DNA from: Nocardioides sp.
GTDB lineage: Bacteria; Actinomycetota; Actinomycetes; Propionibacteriales; Nocardioidaceae
Length of the DNA stretch: 32,538 bases
Assembly: GCF_030019515.1 (NCBI RefSeq)
Contig: NZ_JASEEQ010000022.1
Coordinates: 1-32,538 of the forward strand
Direction: 5' to 3'
Of the stretch, positions 25,117 to 32,496 are shown in pieces. Position numbers and translations under genes: made by a program. The notes beneath the pieces were generated by a model, which worked only from the letters and a program-made list of their open reading frames with translations, had not been told where the DNA came from and searched no databases. Within the stretch, counting starts at the first letter, position 1. Each line of letters starts with the position of its first letter.

Positions 25117-25148
25117 ACGTGGGCCGGCACCTCGGCGCCGACCCACGT
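25117..25148. terminator. Second strong hairpin
   Basis: ACGTGGGCCGGC (25117-25128) pairs with GCCGACCCACGT (25137-25148), 12 bp with one mismatch and an 8-base loop. A smaller stem CACGT GGAA ACGTG (25108-25121) shares bases with its left arm, so the two cannot form together. Probably the Lrp-side terminator. Confidence 0.6.
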
Positions 25149-25239
25149 TCTGAGTTCACCTCAGCCGTGGCGAACTTCATCCAACACGCGATCGTGGCTT
25201 CGGGCTCACCCCGGGCGCAGGCACCAAGATCCGGATGGT

Positions 25240-25743
25240 CTAGTGGGGAGCCGGGGTCGAGCGACCCCAGCCGGCGCCCTTCGTGACCTGGTTGAGCAAC
25301 GGCTGCACGCGGTAGGGGATCGGCGTGGCGACGGTGAAGTTCGAATTCGTCTTGCGTACACCCTCGATATCCACGATCGCGGCCGTCAGGACCTGAAGTT
25401 CCTCGAGGGAGCCGATGGCGACGTGTAGCAGCAGGTCCTCACGGCCGGCCTGGATTTTGACCTCGAGCACCTCAGGCAATGCCTCCAGTCCACGCACAAT
25501 TCGCGACATGCCCCGCTGGTCGATCTCCAGGGTGACCAGCGCCTGCACCGGAACCCCCACCGCCGAGAGGTCGATGATGGGCTGGAATCCCTTGAGGATC
25601 CCCTCACTTTCGAGCCGACGTAGGCGGAGCTGCACGGTGTTGCGGCTCACGCCGAGCTCGGCCGCGAGCTCGGCGATCCCGGCGCGCGCGTTCATCGTGA
25701 GCTTGCCGAGAATCTCCACGTCGAGCTGGTCAATAGTTGGCAA
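25240..25743 (-). CDS. Lrp/AsnC-family regulator of branched-chain amino acid catabolism
   Basis: 167-residue Lrp/AsnC regulator. The N-terminal helix-turn-helix is I-A-E-L-A-A-E-L-G-V-S-R-N-T-V-Q-L-R-L-R (about 22-41), followed by the RAM ligand-binding domain (about 65-145). The TTG start is supported by GGAGG exactly 8 bases upstream. It is divergent from the valine dehydrogenase-bkd operon, the position held by bkdR in other bacteria, so it probably activates that operon in response to branched-chain amino acids. The 183-base region between them holds a direct repeat. Confidence 0.92.
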   Translation of the reverse strand: MPTIDQLDVEILGKLTMNARAGIAELAAELGVSRNTVQLRLRRLESEGILKGFQPIIDLSAVGVPVQALVTLEIDQRGMSRIVRGLEALPEVLEVKIQAGREDLLLHVAIGSLEELQVLTAAIVDIEGVRKTNSNFTVATPIPYRVQPLLNQVTKGAGWGRSTPAPH

Positions 25744-25784
25744 GGCGAGAACCTCCGGGCTGACAATCGGACGCTAAGTTGGCA

Positions 25785-25799
25785 GTTTGACACGTTTGA
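25785..25799 (+). promoter_or_regulatory. Direct repeat between Lrp gene and valine dehydrogenase
   Basis: GTTTGA CAC GTTTGA, two identical hexamers, in an A/T-richer stretch 42 bases from the Lrp start and 128 bases from the dehydrogenase start. TTGACA lies inside it (25787-25792), but no good -10 follows at 16-18 bases. Candidate Lrp site. Confidence 0.35.
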
Positions 25800-25926
25800 A
25801 CAGAATCGCTTGACGCGAAGGTGCGCTCCTTCGAGGATAGCCGCTCAGAACGTTGGTGTGATCCGCCTACGGGAAACCGGTCGTCCTGCTCATCCGCGGG
25901 CCGTCCCAAGAGAAAGCGACGCCCTC

Positions 25927-27021
25927 ATGACCATCGCCCTGCACCATGCGTCCGGAGTCTTCGATCGGGACGACGACCTGGCCGGCGCCGGTCATGAACA
26001 GGTTGTCTTCTGCCGCGACGTGGAGAGTGGTCTCCGAGCCATCATCAGCATCCACGACACCACGTTGGGGCCTGCGCTCGGCGGGACCCGGTTTTTCCCG
26101 TACCCGAACGAGCCCGCGGCGTTGCGTGACGGCCTGCGTCTGTCGCAGGGGATGACCTTCAAGTCCGCCGCCGCGGGCATGCCGCTCGGTGGTGGAAAGG
26201 CAGTGATCATTGGCGACCCGGCCGTCGACAAGACCCCCGGGCTGCTGCGCGCCTACGGCCGGTTCATCGAGCGTCTCGGGGGCACCTACGTCACCGCCGC
26301 CGACGTGGGAACCACCTCGGACGACCTCGACACCATCGGCGAGGAGACACGCCACGTCGTCGGCCGGAACGTGACGGCAGGCGGATCGGGGGACAGCGGT
26401 CTCTCGACGGCGCGCGGCGTCTTCCACGCCATGCGTGCCGCCGCGGGGCTGGCCTGGCCCGCAGACGGGATCCGTGGACGGACGGTCGGGGTCGAGGGTG
26501 CCGGCAAGGTTGGCTATCACTTGATCGGGCTGCTCCTTGCAGAGGGCGCCTCAGTGGTCTTCTGCGACCCGTCCGCGGCGGCGCGGCGGCGGGTCCTCGA
26601 CGGCTACGGCGAGGTCGCCATCGCAGAATCGGTGCTCGAGGCGCAGGTCGACGTGTACGCTCCGTGCGCGCTGGGTGCGACGATCACCCAGGCCTCGGTG
26701 GCGTCGCTCCGCGCGACGATCGTCTGCGGAGCGGCCAACAACCAGCTGGCGACAGGGAATGAGGACGCCACGCTCTTCGAGCGCGGCGTGACCTGGGTGC
26801 CCGACTACGTCGCGAATGCCGGTGGGTTGATTCAGGTCGGCGGCGAGCTCCAGAACAAGACGCCGGACGATGTGCTGCGCGACATCCGGCGGATCGCGGA
26901 CACCACCCACGAGATCGTCTCCAGGTCGGTCGAACGCCAGGTGCCCACCGGGGTGGCCGCGTTCGAGATCGTGCGGGCTCGGCTCTCGGGCCACGCCGCA
27001 TCAACAGGAGCCGTCGCATGA
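25927..27021 (+). CDS. vdh: Valine/leucine dehydrogenase (Glu/Leu/Phe/Val dehydrogenase family)
   Basis: 364-residue NAD-dependent amino acid dehydrogenase that deaminates valine (or leucine/isoleucine) to the 2-keto acid. The substrate-domain motif G-P-A-L-G-G-T-R is at 48-55, the binding lysine K79 in T-F-K-S-A, and catalytic K91 in G-M-P-L-G-G-G-K-A-V-I. The NAD fold begins with V-G-V-E-G-A-G-K-V-G. P-D-Y-V-A-N-A-G-G-L-I is the conserved C-terminal motif. ATG 25927 is chosen on homology; the ribosome site is weak. Its stop overlaps the start of an ACT-domain gene, and the keto-acid dehydrogenase follows, so the product probably feeds directly into it. Confidence 0.93.
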   Translation: MTIALHHASGVFDRDDDLAGAGHEQVVFCRDVESGLRAIISIHDTTLGPALGGTRFFPYPNEPAALRDGLRLSQGMTFKSAAAGMPLGGGKAVIIGDPAVDKTPGLLRAYGRFIERLGGTYVTAADVGTTSDDLDTIGEETRHVVGRNVTAGGSGDSGLSTARGVFHAMRAAAGLAWPADGIRGRTVGVEGAGKVGYHLIGLLLAEGASVVFCDPSAAARRRVLDGYGEVAIAESVLEAQVDVYAPCALGATITQASVASLRATIVCGAANNQLATGNEDATLFERGVTWVPDYVANAGGLIQVGGELQNKTPDDVLRDIRRIADTTHEIVSRSVERQVPTGVAAFEIVRARLSGHAASTGAVA

Positions 27022-27371
27022 CCGATCCGCGGGTTTACACCGTGGTGGTCGGTCTCGCGAGTCAGGACGACTGTGCCGTGCTGCTGTCGCTAGCCTCGGT
27101 TCTGCATCGGCGTCGGATCCCAGTCAGGCAGGTCGAGTTGACGCCCCCGGCGTACGGACGTCGCGTGTTCACCGCGACCTTCACCGCCACCGATCGCCAG
27201 GCGGCGACGCTCGAGGCGTCGCTTCGCAATCTGATCGAGGTCGACGACGTGGTTCTGGTCGAGGCGGCCGAAGTACACCGGTCGAACCACCATCCTGAGT
27301 CGAGGGGTGCTGACGCGCGTACACAGCACCCGAGCAGAGGCCGGCGCCCAGCCGACGCCCCACCCGGCTGA
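27018..27371 (+). CDS. ACT-domain protein, IlvN-like
   Basis: 117-residue protein whose first 85 residues follow the beta-alpha-beta-beta-alpha-beta plan of an ACT domain like the regulatory subunit of acetolactate synthase: R-V-Y-T-V-V-V-G-L-A-S, a helix, I-P-V-R-Q-V-E-L, R-R-V-F-T-A-T-F, a helix, D-D-V-V-L-V-E-A. A charged tail of about 30 residues follows. The ATG overlaps the dehydrogenase stop by four bases (ATGA). No acetolactate synthase large subunit is nearby. A plausible role is sensing a branched-chain amino acid and modulating the dehydrogenase, which is inference. Confidence 0.75.
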   Translation: MTDPRVYTVVVGLASQDDCAVLLSLASVLHRRRIPVRQVELTPPAYGRRVFTATFTATDRQAATLEASLRNLIEVDDVVLVEAAEVHRSNHHPESRGADARTQHPSRGRRPADAPPG

Positions 27372-27453
27372 TGCCCCCCACCACATCCCCGTGGCGATGC
27401 CGCCCGGGAGACGCAATCCACCCGTCAGTTGCGCACCGGCCCGAGGAGACTAC

Positions 27454-28596
27454 ATGACGCTTGTTCACGACCCGCCTGCCTTTGCCTCCCCAACGGATCC
27501 GCCGCCGCCGAGTTTGGAGCGGATCTGGACCAGCAAGGACTCCGGCCCGATCCAGTTCGTGACGCCGGACGGCGAGCTCACCGACCTTGGCGCCGAATAC
27601 GGGGTCGATCGCGCACTGGCGCAGACGCTATACCGTGACATGGCACGCGCACGACGGCTCGACCACGAGGCCCTCGCCCTGCAGCGGCAGGGCGAGCTTG
27701 GGCTTTGGCTGCAGTGCTGGGGACAGGAGGCCGCCCAGGTCGGATCTGTGCGGGCGTTGTCGCCGTCGGACTATGTGTTCCCCTCGTACCGGGAGCACGC
27801 GGCCGCGTTGGTCCGCGGGGTGACGCCTGGCGAGCTGCTGGCTCAGTGGCGGGGAGTTTCCCATGCCGGCTGGGACCCGGGTCCCTATGCCTTCCACCTC
27901 TACTCGCTAGTGCTCGGCACCCAGACCTTGCACGCGACCGGCTATGCCATGGGGTCGCTGCTTGACGGCGCGGACGACGTAGTGACGGTGTACTTCGGCG
28001 ACGGCGCGGCCAGCCAAGGAGATGTCAACGAGGCGTTCAACTGGTCCGCGGCCGGCAATATTCCGGTGCTCTTCATTTGCCAGAACAATCAGTGGGCGAT
28101 CTCGACCCCCACGGACGTGCAATTTCGGGCGCCCGTGCATCAGCGAGCCGCGGGTTTCGGTTTGCGAACCTTCCACGTCGACGGCAACGACGCCCTGGCG
28201 ACGTACGCCGTCACCCGCGAGGCGGCGGCGATTGTGCGCAGGGGCGAGGGGCCAGCCCTGGTCGAGGCAGAGACCTTCCGCATGGCAGGGCACTCCACGT
28301 CGGACGATCCGTCTCGGTACCGCACCGAGACAGACCTTGCCACCTGGCAGGCTCGCGACCCTCTCCTCCGGCTCGAGACCGTGCTGCGCAGTCTCGATAC
28401 ACGCGCCAGCTACTTCTCCGAGCTCGAAGAGGAGCTCGAGCGGCTCGCCGTTGAGGTCCGGCGCGCGTGCCGCGAGCTTCCGGACCCGGTGCTCGACCAG
28501 CTGTTCACCCACACCTACGTCGACCCTCATCCGCTGGTCGACGCCGAGCGCCTGGCGTACCGCAAGTTCGTCGAGCTGATGTCGGTGGAGGACTGA
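27454..28596 (+). CDS. bkdA: Branched-chain 2-keto acid dehydrogenase E1 alpha
   Basis: 380-residue thiamine-diphosphate-dependent decarboxylase subunit. The TPP motif G-D-G-A-A-S-Q-G-D (182-190) through I-C-Q-N-N-Q-W-A-I-S (208-217) is intact. The phosphorylation-loop-like S-T-S-D-D-P-S-R-Y is also conserved. It forms a heterotetramer with E1 beta and decarboxylates the 2-keto acids of valine, leucine and isoleucine. ATG 27454 has GAGGAG 5 bases upstream. It lies 82 bases after the ACT gene and one base before E1 beta. Confidence 0.95.
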   Translation: MTLVHDPPAFASPTDPPPPSLERIWTSKDSGPIQFVTPDGELTDLGAEYGVDRALAQTLYRDMARARRLDHEALALQRQGELGLWLQCWGQEAAQVGSVRALSPSDYVFPSYREHAAALVRGVTPGELLAQWRGVSHAGWDPGPYAFHLYSLVLGTQTLHATGYAMGSLLDGADDVVTVYFGDGAASQGDVNEAFNWSAAGNIPVLFICQNNQWAISTPTDVQFRAPVHQRAAGFGLRTFHVDGNDALATYAVTREAAAIVRRGEGPALVEAETFRMAGHSTSDDPSRYRTETDLATWQARDPLLRLETVLRSLDTRASYFSELEEELERLAVEVRRACRELPDPVLDQLFTHTYVDPHPLVDAERLAYRKFVELMSVED

Positions 28597-28597
28597 G

Positions 28598-29629
28598 ATG
28601 GCGGGCAGCCCCACAGCACCACCAGAGACGGCGGCCAGCACGACTATGACGCTCGGTAGGGCCCTCAACGCCGGGCTGCGGCGGGCAATGCGGGAGGACG
28701 ACCGGGTGGTGATCCTAGGCGAAGACGTCGGCGCGCTCGGCGGGGTCTTCCGGATCACCGACGGGCTGCAGCGCGACTTCGGCAAGGCCCGCGTGATCGA
28801 CTCGCCCCTGGCAGAGTCAGCGATTGTCGGGTGCGCGATCGGGCTTGCATTGCGCGGGTTCCGCCCTGTGTGCGAGATCCAGTTCGACGGTTTCGTCTAC
28901 CCGGCCTTCGACCAGATCGTCAGTCAGCTGGCCAAGATGCGCGCCCGCTCCGGCGGCCGCCTGTCCCTACCCGTCGTCATTCGGATCCCCGTCGGGGGAG
29001 GCATTGGCGCGGTCGAGCATCACAGCGAGTCGAATGAGTCTTACTTCGCCCACACAGCTGGGCTGCGCGTGATTTCGTGCTCGAACCCTTCGGATGCCTA
29101 CAGACTCCTCCGCTCTGCGATTCGGAGTGACGACCCGGTCATCTTCTATGAGCCGAAGCGGCGTTACTGGGACAAGGGTTTGGTCGACCTGGAAGCCAGC
29201 CCGGCCTCCCTGGACCGAGCTCGGGTGCTGCGCACCGGCACGGACCTGACGATCGTCGCTCACGGACCCACGGTCCATACCGCATTGGCAGCAGCTGACG
29301 CCGCCGCCGAGGACGGATTCTCCGTGGGCGTGGTCGATCTGCGCACCATTGCACCCCTCGACATGGAGACTCTGCGGCGGTGCGCGGAGAAGACCGGACG
29401 CATGGTTGTCGTTCACGAGGCCTCGACGTTCATGGGCATCGGCGCCGAGATCGCGGCTGCCGTGACTGAGGGCTGCTTTTCGGTCCTGCGTGCTCCTGTG
29501 CTGCGTGTCGGCGCCTACAACCTGCCGTACCCGCCAGCCAAGGTCGAGGACAAGTTCCTCCCCGACGTCGACCGGTTGTTGGACACCATCGACGCCGCAC
29601 TGTCGTACCGAGGGAAGGCACGTACATGA
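28598..29629 (+). CDS. bkdB: Branched-chain 2-keto acid dehydrogenase E1 beta
   Basis: 343-residue beta subunit of the E1 decarboxylase. Landmarks are G-E-D-V-G-A-L-G-G-V-F, E-I-Q-F-D-G-F-V-Y-P-A-F-D-Q-I, the segment G-G-G-I-G-A-V-E-H-H-S-E-S with the conserved histidines, and E-P-K-R-R-Y. ATG 28598 has GGAGG upstream, within the end of E1 alpha. Its stop overlaps the start of E2 by four bases, so subunit synthesis is coupled. Confidence 0.95.
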   Translation: MAGSPTAPPETAASTTMTLGRALNAGLRRAMREDDRVVILGEDVGALGGVFRITDGLQRDFGKARVIDSPLAESAIVGCAIGLALRGFRPVCEIQFDGFVYPAFDQIVSQLAKMRARSGGRLSLPVVIRIPVGGGIGAVEHHSESNESYFAHTAGLRVISCSNPSDAYRLLRSAIRSDDPVIFYEPKRRYWDKGLVDLEASPASLDRARVLRTGTDLTIVAHGPTVHTALAAADAAAEDGFSVGVVDLRTIAPLDMETLRRCAEKTGRMVVVHEASTFMGIGAEIAAAVTEGCFSVLRAPVLRVGAYNLPYPPAKVEDKFLPDVDRLLDTIDAALSYRGKART

Positions 29630-30804
29630 CTGACATCCAGGAGTTCGCCCTGCCCGACGTCGGCGAGGGCCTGACCGAGGCCGAGGTCGTGGGGTGGCAT
29701 GTCGCCGTGGGCGACGCCGTCGCCATCAACGACCTCCTCGTCGACATCGAAACTGCCAAATCGGTCGTCGAATTGCCGTCGCCGTACGCGGGAACGGTGA
29801 CGGCGCTCTTGGTCGCCGAGGGGGCCACGGTGCCGGTCGGCACCCCGCTGATCAGCATTGGTCCAGCAGGCGCGGCCCCGGCGGAGGCGGCGCCCCCGGC
29901 CGAGGCGACCGTCTTGGTGGACGAGAAGCCGGCTGTGCTCGTCGGTCCCGGACCCAAAGACGCTTCCCCCCGCCGCAGACGTTTGGGCGGCGTCTCGCTT
30001 GCAGGTGAGCGCCTAGGCGACGCACGTGCCGCGGCGTGGCCCGCCGCGCCTCGGATCCGCACGTTCGACCCGGACCCGGACGCGGCGTCCGCGCCAGTTG
30101 TCGGGCGCGAGACCCGGACCCCGGTCAAGGGAGTCCGCAAGGTCACGGCCCAGGCAATGTCGCGCTCGGCGTTTACGGCACCGCACGTCACTGAGTGGCT
30201 GTCAGTCGACGTGACCCGGACCATGGAGATGGTCCGCAAGCTTCGTGCGGCCCGCGAGTGGGACGGCGTACGCATCACGCCTCTGCTCTTCGTGGCCCGG
30301 GCATTCCTGCTCGCGATCCGCGGCTTCCCAGGTATCAACGCGTCATGGGATGAGAACCCACAAGAGATCGTGGTCAAGCACTACGTCAACCTTGGCATCG
30401 CTACCGCCACCCCGCGCGGACTCATCGTGCCGAACATCAAGGACGCCGACACCATGAGCCTCCGCGAGCTCGCCGAGGCCCTCGACCGGCTGGTCGTCAC
30501 GGCTCGGGCGGGGCGGACCCAACCCGCCGAGACCTCGGGCGGTACCGCAACGATCACGAACATCGGCGCCCTCGGCATCGACGCCGGCACTCCTATTCTT
30601 AACCCCGGGGAAGCGGCCATCCTCGCCTTCGGCGCTGTCCGTGCAACTCCTTGGGCCGTTGACGGCGCGGTAGCGATTCGAGACGTCACCCAGCTTGCGA
30701 TGTCGTTCGACCACCGATTGGTCGACGGTGAGCTAGGATCCCACGTGCTCGCGCGCACCGGCCAGCTGCTCCATGACCCGGGGGCCGCGTTCCTGCACGT
30801 CTGA
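29626..30804 (+). CDS. bkdC: Branched-chain 2-keto acid dehydrogenase E2 (lipoyl acyltransferase), no visible E3-binding domain
   Basis: 392-residue dihydrolipoyl acyltransferase. The N-terminal lipoyl domain (about 1-78) has the lipoylation site E-T-A-K45-S-V. The C-terminal catalytic domain (about 165-392) ends with the CAT motif S-F-D-H363-R-L-V-D367-G. The linker (about 80-165) has the usual V-L-V-G-P-G-P and R-R-R-R elements. The peripheral subunit-binding domain that should follow, with its P-x-x-R-x-x-A and G-T-G-x-x-G-R motifs, is not recognisable. The protein is about 60-100 residues shorter than usual actinobacterial E2. ATG 29626 overlaps the E1 beta stop. No E3 gene follows. Confidence 0.93.
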   Translation: MTDIQEFALPDVGEGLTEAEVVGWHVAVGDAVAINDLLVDIETAKSVVELPSPYAGTVTALLVAEGATVPVGTPLISIGPAGAAPAEAAPPAEATVLVDEKPAVLVGPGPKDASPRRRRLGGVSLAGERLGDARAAAWPAAPRIRTFDPDPDAASAPVVGRETRTPVKGVRKVTAQAMSRSAFTAPHVTEWLSVDVTRTMEMVRKLRAAREWDGVRITPLLFVARAFLLAIRGFPGINASWDENPQEIVVKHYVNLGIATATPRGLIVPNIKDADTMSLRELAEALDRLVVTARAGRTQPAETSGGTATITNIGALGIDAGTPILNPGEAAILAFGAVRATPWAVDGAVAIRDVTQLAMSFDHRLVDGELGSHVLARTGQLLHDPGAAFLHV

Positions 30805-30820
30805 TCCGATCGGCGTCCCG

Positions 30821-30841
30821 GCAACGCGACAGTGGCGTTGC
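30821..30841 (+). terminator. Hairpin after bkd operon
   Basis: GCAACGC and GCGTTGC (7 bp) enclose a 7-base loop, 17 bases after the E2 stop. There is no T-run, but the position fits termination of the operon. Confidence 0.45.
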
Positions 30842-31403
30842 TAGGCGACCAGATTGATGCAAGTTTTCTCGGTGATCTGAGGCCCGAAACAGCCGCACTT
30901 CGCGTCGCTCACGCGACGGTCGGCCGATCGGGCTCGGGTGTTTCGACGTTCAACCACGGGGGTGGCCCTGATTCCCCGCAAAGACGAGTTCGCCGAAGAT
31001 GTCGCACGCAGTGAGGGGCCGGAACATCAGTAGACGCATTGGTGTACGACCTTGCTGGCCCGTCGCGGGTCTCCATGACACCTGTTGGCCGCATGCGTGT
31101 GACACCCGGAGCGGCGCAGAGCCATCTCTTCTTCGTCCTCATTTCGACTCGCGCCCTCAGTTCCCGCCGAGCTTGACGGAGGTCGGATTTGACGTCGTCA
31201 TCAAGGTCGGCCTGCCGCTTCGGCGACCGGGTCCCCTCCGGCAACCTTTCCAGTTCTTTCGCGACATCGCGTGCAGCTTGGTTCCGGGCGGTGTCGAACG
31301 GGATCGCACCAAAGATGTTGGCTGCCCCCGGTGCCGCAGCGAGTCGGGTCGGTCCAGCCGCGAATTTTTGTCCTAATGTCGTAGGGCAAGGAAGGAGCGC
31401 GCC
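30842..31403. other. Intergenic region between bkd operon and interrupted regulator
   Basis: 562 bases without a supported gene. A CGTCGC/GCGACG hairpin lies near 30903-30920. A minus-strand frame from TTG 31421 to 30909 (170 codons) has a charged, helical-looking middle (A-R-D-V-A-K-E-L-E-R-L, then D-L-R-Q-A-R-R-E-L-R-A-R-V-E), but no family and a poor second half. It may be a gene remnant. Confidence 0.35.
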
Positions 31404-31497
31404 CTGATCAACGTCTTGCAAGATCTAGTCGAAGCATTGGCTCAAGAGCTGAGGCGATCGGTTGCCGTCGACGATGCGGGCCTCAGGCTGCTCGTTT

Positions 31498-31501
31498 CTA
31501 G
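31498..31501. repeat. Left CTAG target-site duplication
   Basis: CTAG immediately outside the left inverted repeat; the same four bases lie outside the right end (32493-32496). Confidence 0.75.
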
Positions 31502-31514
31502 GGCGTGTCTCCCA
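31502..31514. repeat. Left terminal inverted repeat of the IS
   Basis: GGCGTGTCTCCCA, matching the right end at 12 of 13 positions. Confidence 0.8.
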
Positions 31515-31547
31515 TATGTCAGGTGAGGCGCGCATGAGTATCGGTGG

Positions 31548-32496
31548 GTGAGTTCTTCGAGGTGCCGTGCGCTGTCGGATGTGGAGTGGGATCGGGTAGA
31601 GCCGTTGCTGCCCTCGAACGTCGGGCGGCGGGGTCATCCGTTCGGCGATAACCGGCGCGTGGTCGAGGGGATCGTCTACCGCTACCGCACTGGGATCCCG
31701 TGGCGGGATCTGCCGCGGGAGGTGTTCGGGCCCTGGCAAACGGTCTGGAAGCGTCATCGTCGGTATGCCGAAGACGGCACTTGGGACAGGGTGCTGGCCG
31801 AGCTGCTGGCTCAGGCCGACGCCGCGGGCAAGGTCGACTGGACGGTCTCGGTCGACGCCACGATCAGCCGTGCTCACCAGCACGGCACGAACACCACCCG
31901 CCCCGATCAGGACACGGGGGGCTCGATCGAGTTACACGAATCTGCCCGTGGGGTTCATCGCGAGCACGCTGGGCGGTGACCGAGAACCCGCAGGTCACGG
32001 GGTGGGTCGCTCCCGTGGCGGGCTGACCACGAAGATCCATGCTGCGGTCGATGGGCGCGGACGCCCGCTGGCGTTGGTGGTTACCGGAGGGCAGCGTAAC
32101 GACGGGGCGATGCTGGCCGAGGTGCTGGCCGACATCCGAGTACCCCGGCTGGGAGCGGGACCCGCGCGCACACGCCCTGACGTCGTCGTGGCCGACCGTG
32201 CTTACACCAACGGCGTCAACCGACGCATGCTGGCCGGGCGTGGCGTCAAGGCCGTTATCCCGCAGAAGAACACCGAGATCGCGGCGCGACTGCGCAGAGG
32301 CTCGGCCGGCGGCAGGCCACCTGCCTTCGATGCCGAGACCTATAAGGGCCGCAACGTCGTGGAGCGGTCCTTCAACCTGTCCAAGCAATGGCGTGGGCTG
32401 GCCACGCGCTATGACAAGCTCGCCATCACCTACCGGGCCGCGGCCGTCCTCCAGGCCTGCATCCGCTGGCTTCGCCTATTGGGAGACACGGCCTAG
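31548..32496 (+). CDS. IS5-family transposase in two frames
   Basis: DDE transposase. The first frame (GTG 31548 to TGA 31977-31979) has L-S-D-V-E-W-D-R-V-E-P-L-L-P, the DUF4096-type N-terminus, and the first catalytic Asp in V-S-V-D-A-T-I. The second (frame +1) has E-P-A-G-H-G-V-G-R-S-R-G-G-L-T-T-K, the second Asp in V-V-A-D-R-A-Y, and the full Y-x2-R-x3-E-x6-K signature in Y-K-G-R-N-V-V-E-R-S-F-N-L-S-K. Joining them needs a +1 shift. Doing so at the first stop, which reads CGG TGA C, gives a smooth sequence. The final stop TAG lies in the flanking CTAG, outside the element. Programmed shift or inactivating mutation cannot be told apart here. Confidence 0.85.
32480..32492. repeat. Right terminal inverted repeat of the IS
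   Basis: TGGGAGACACGGC on the plus strand, the reverse complement of the left end with one mismatch. It lies inside the last codons of the transposase. Confidence 0.8.
32493..32496. repeat. Right CTAG target-site duplication
   Basis: CTAG, whose last three bases serve as the transposase stop codon. Confidence 0.75.

Larger units (their letters stand above)
24834..25239. other. Convergent intergenic region with strong secondary structure
   Basis: 406 bases between the small ORFs and the Lrp gene. From left to right there is a GACGCC/GGCGTC hairpin (24981-24998), a tRNA T-loop-like GGTTCAAATC (25009-25018) without a pairing stem, and then two strong hairpins listed separately. It may encode a small RNA or hold a decayed tRNA; no complete cloverleaf can be drawn. 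Confidence 0.45.
31502..32492 (+). mobile_element. IS5-family insertion sequence, 991 bp
   Basis: Complete element bounded by inverted repeats GGCGTGTCTCCCA (31502-31514) and, read inward on the other strand, GCCGTGTCTCCCA (32480-32492), 12 of 13 bases matching. CTAG occurs directly outside both ends as a target duplication. The single transposase gene fills most of it. Sharp ends and intact repeats suggest a fairly recent insertion. Confidence 0.85.

Noticed and set aside
30909..31421. 170-codon minus-strand frame between bkd and the IS
   Set aside because: TTG start, second half of random composition, and it runs opposite the regulator start. Only its middle looks protein-like.
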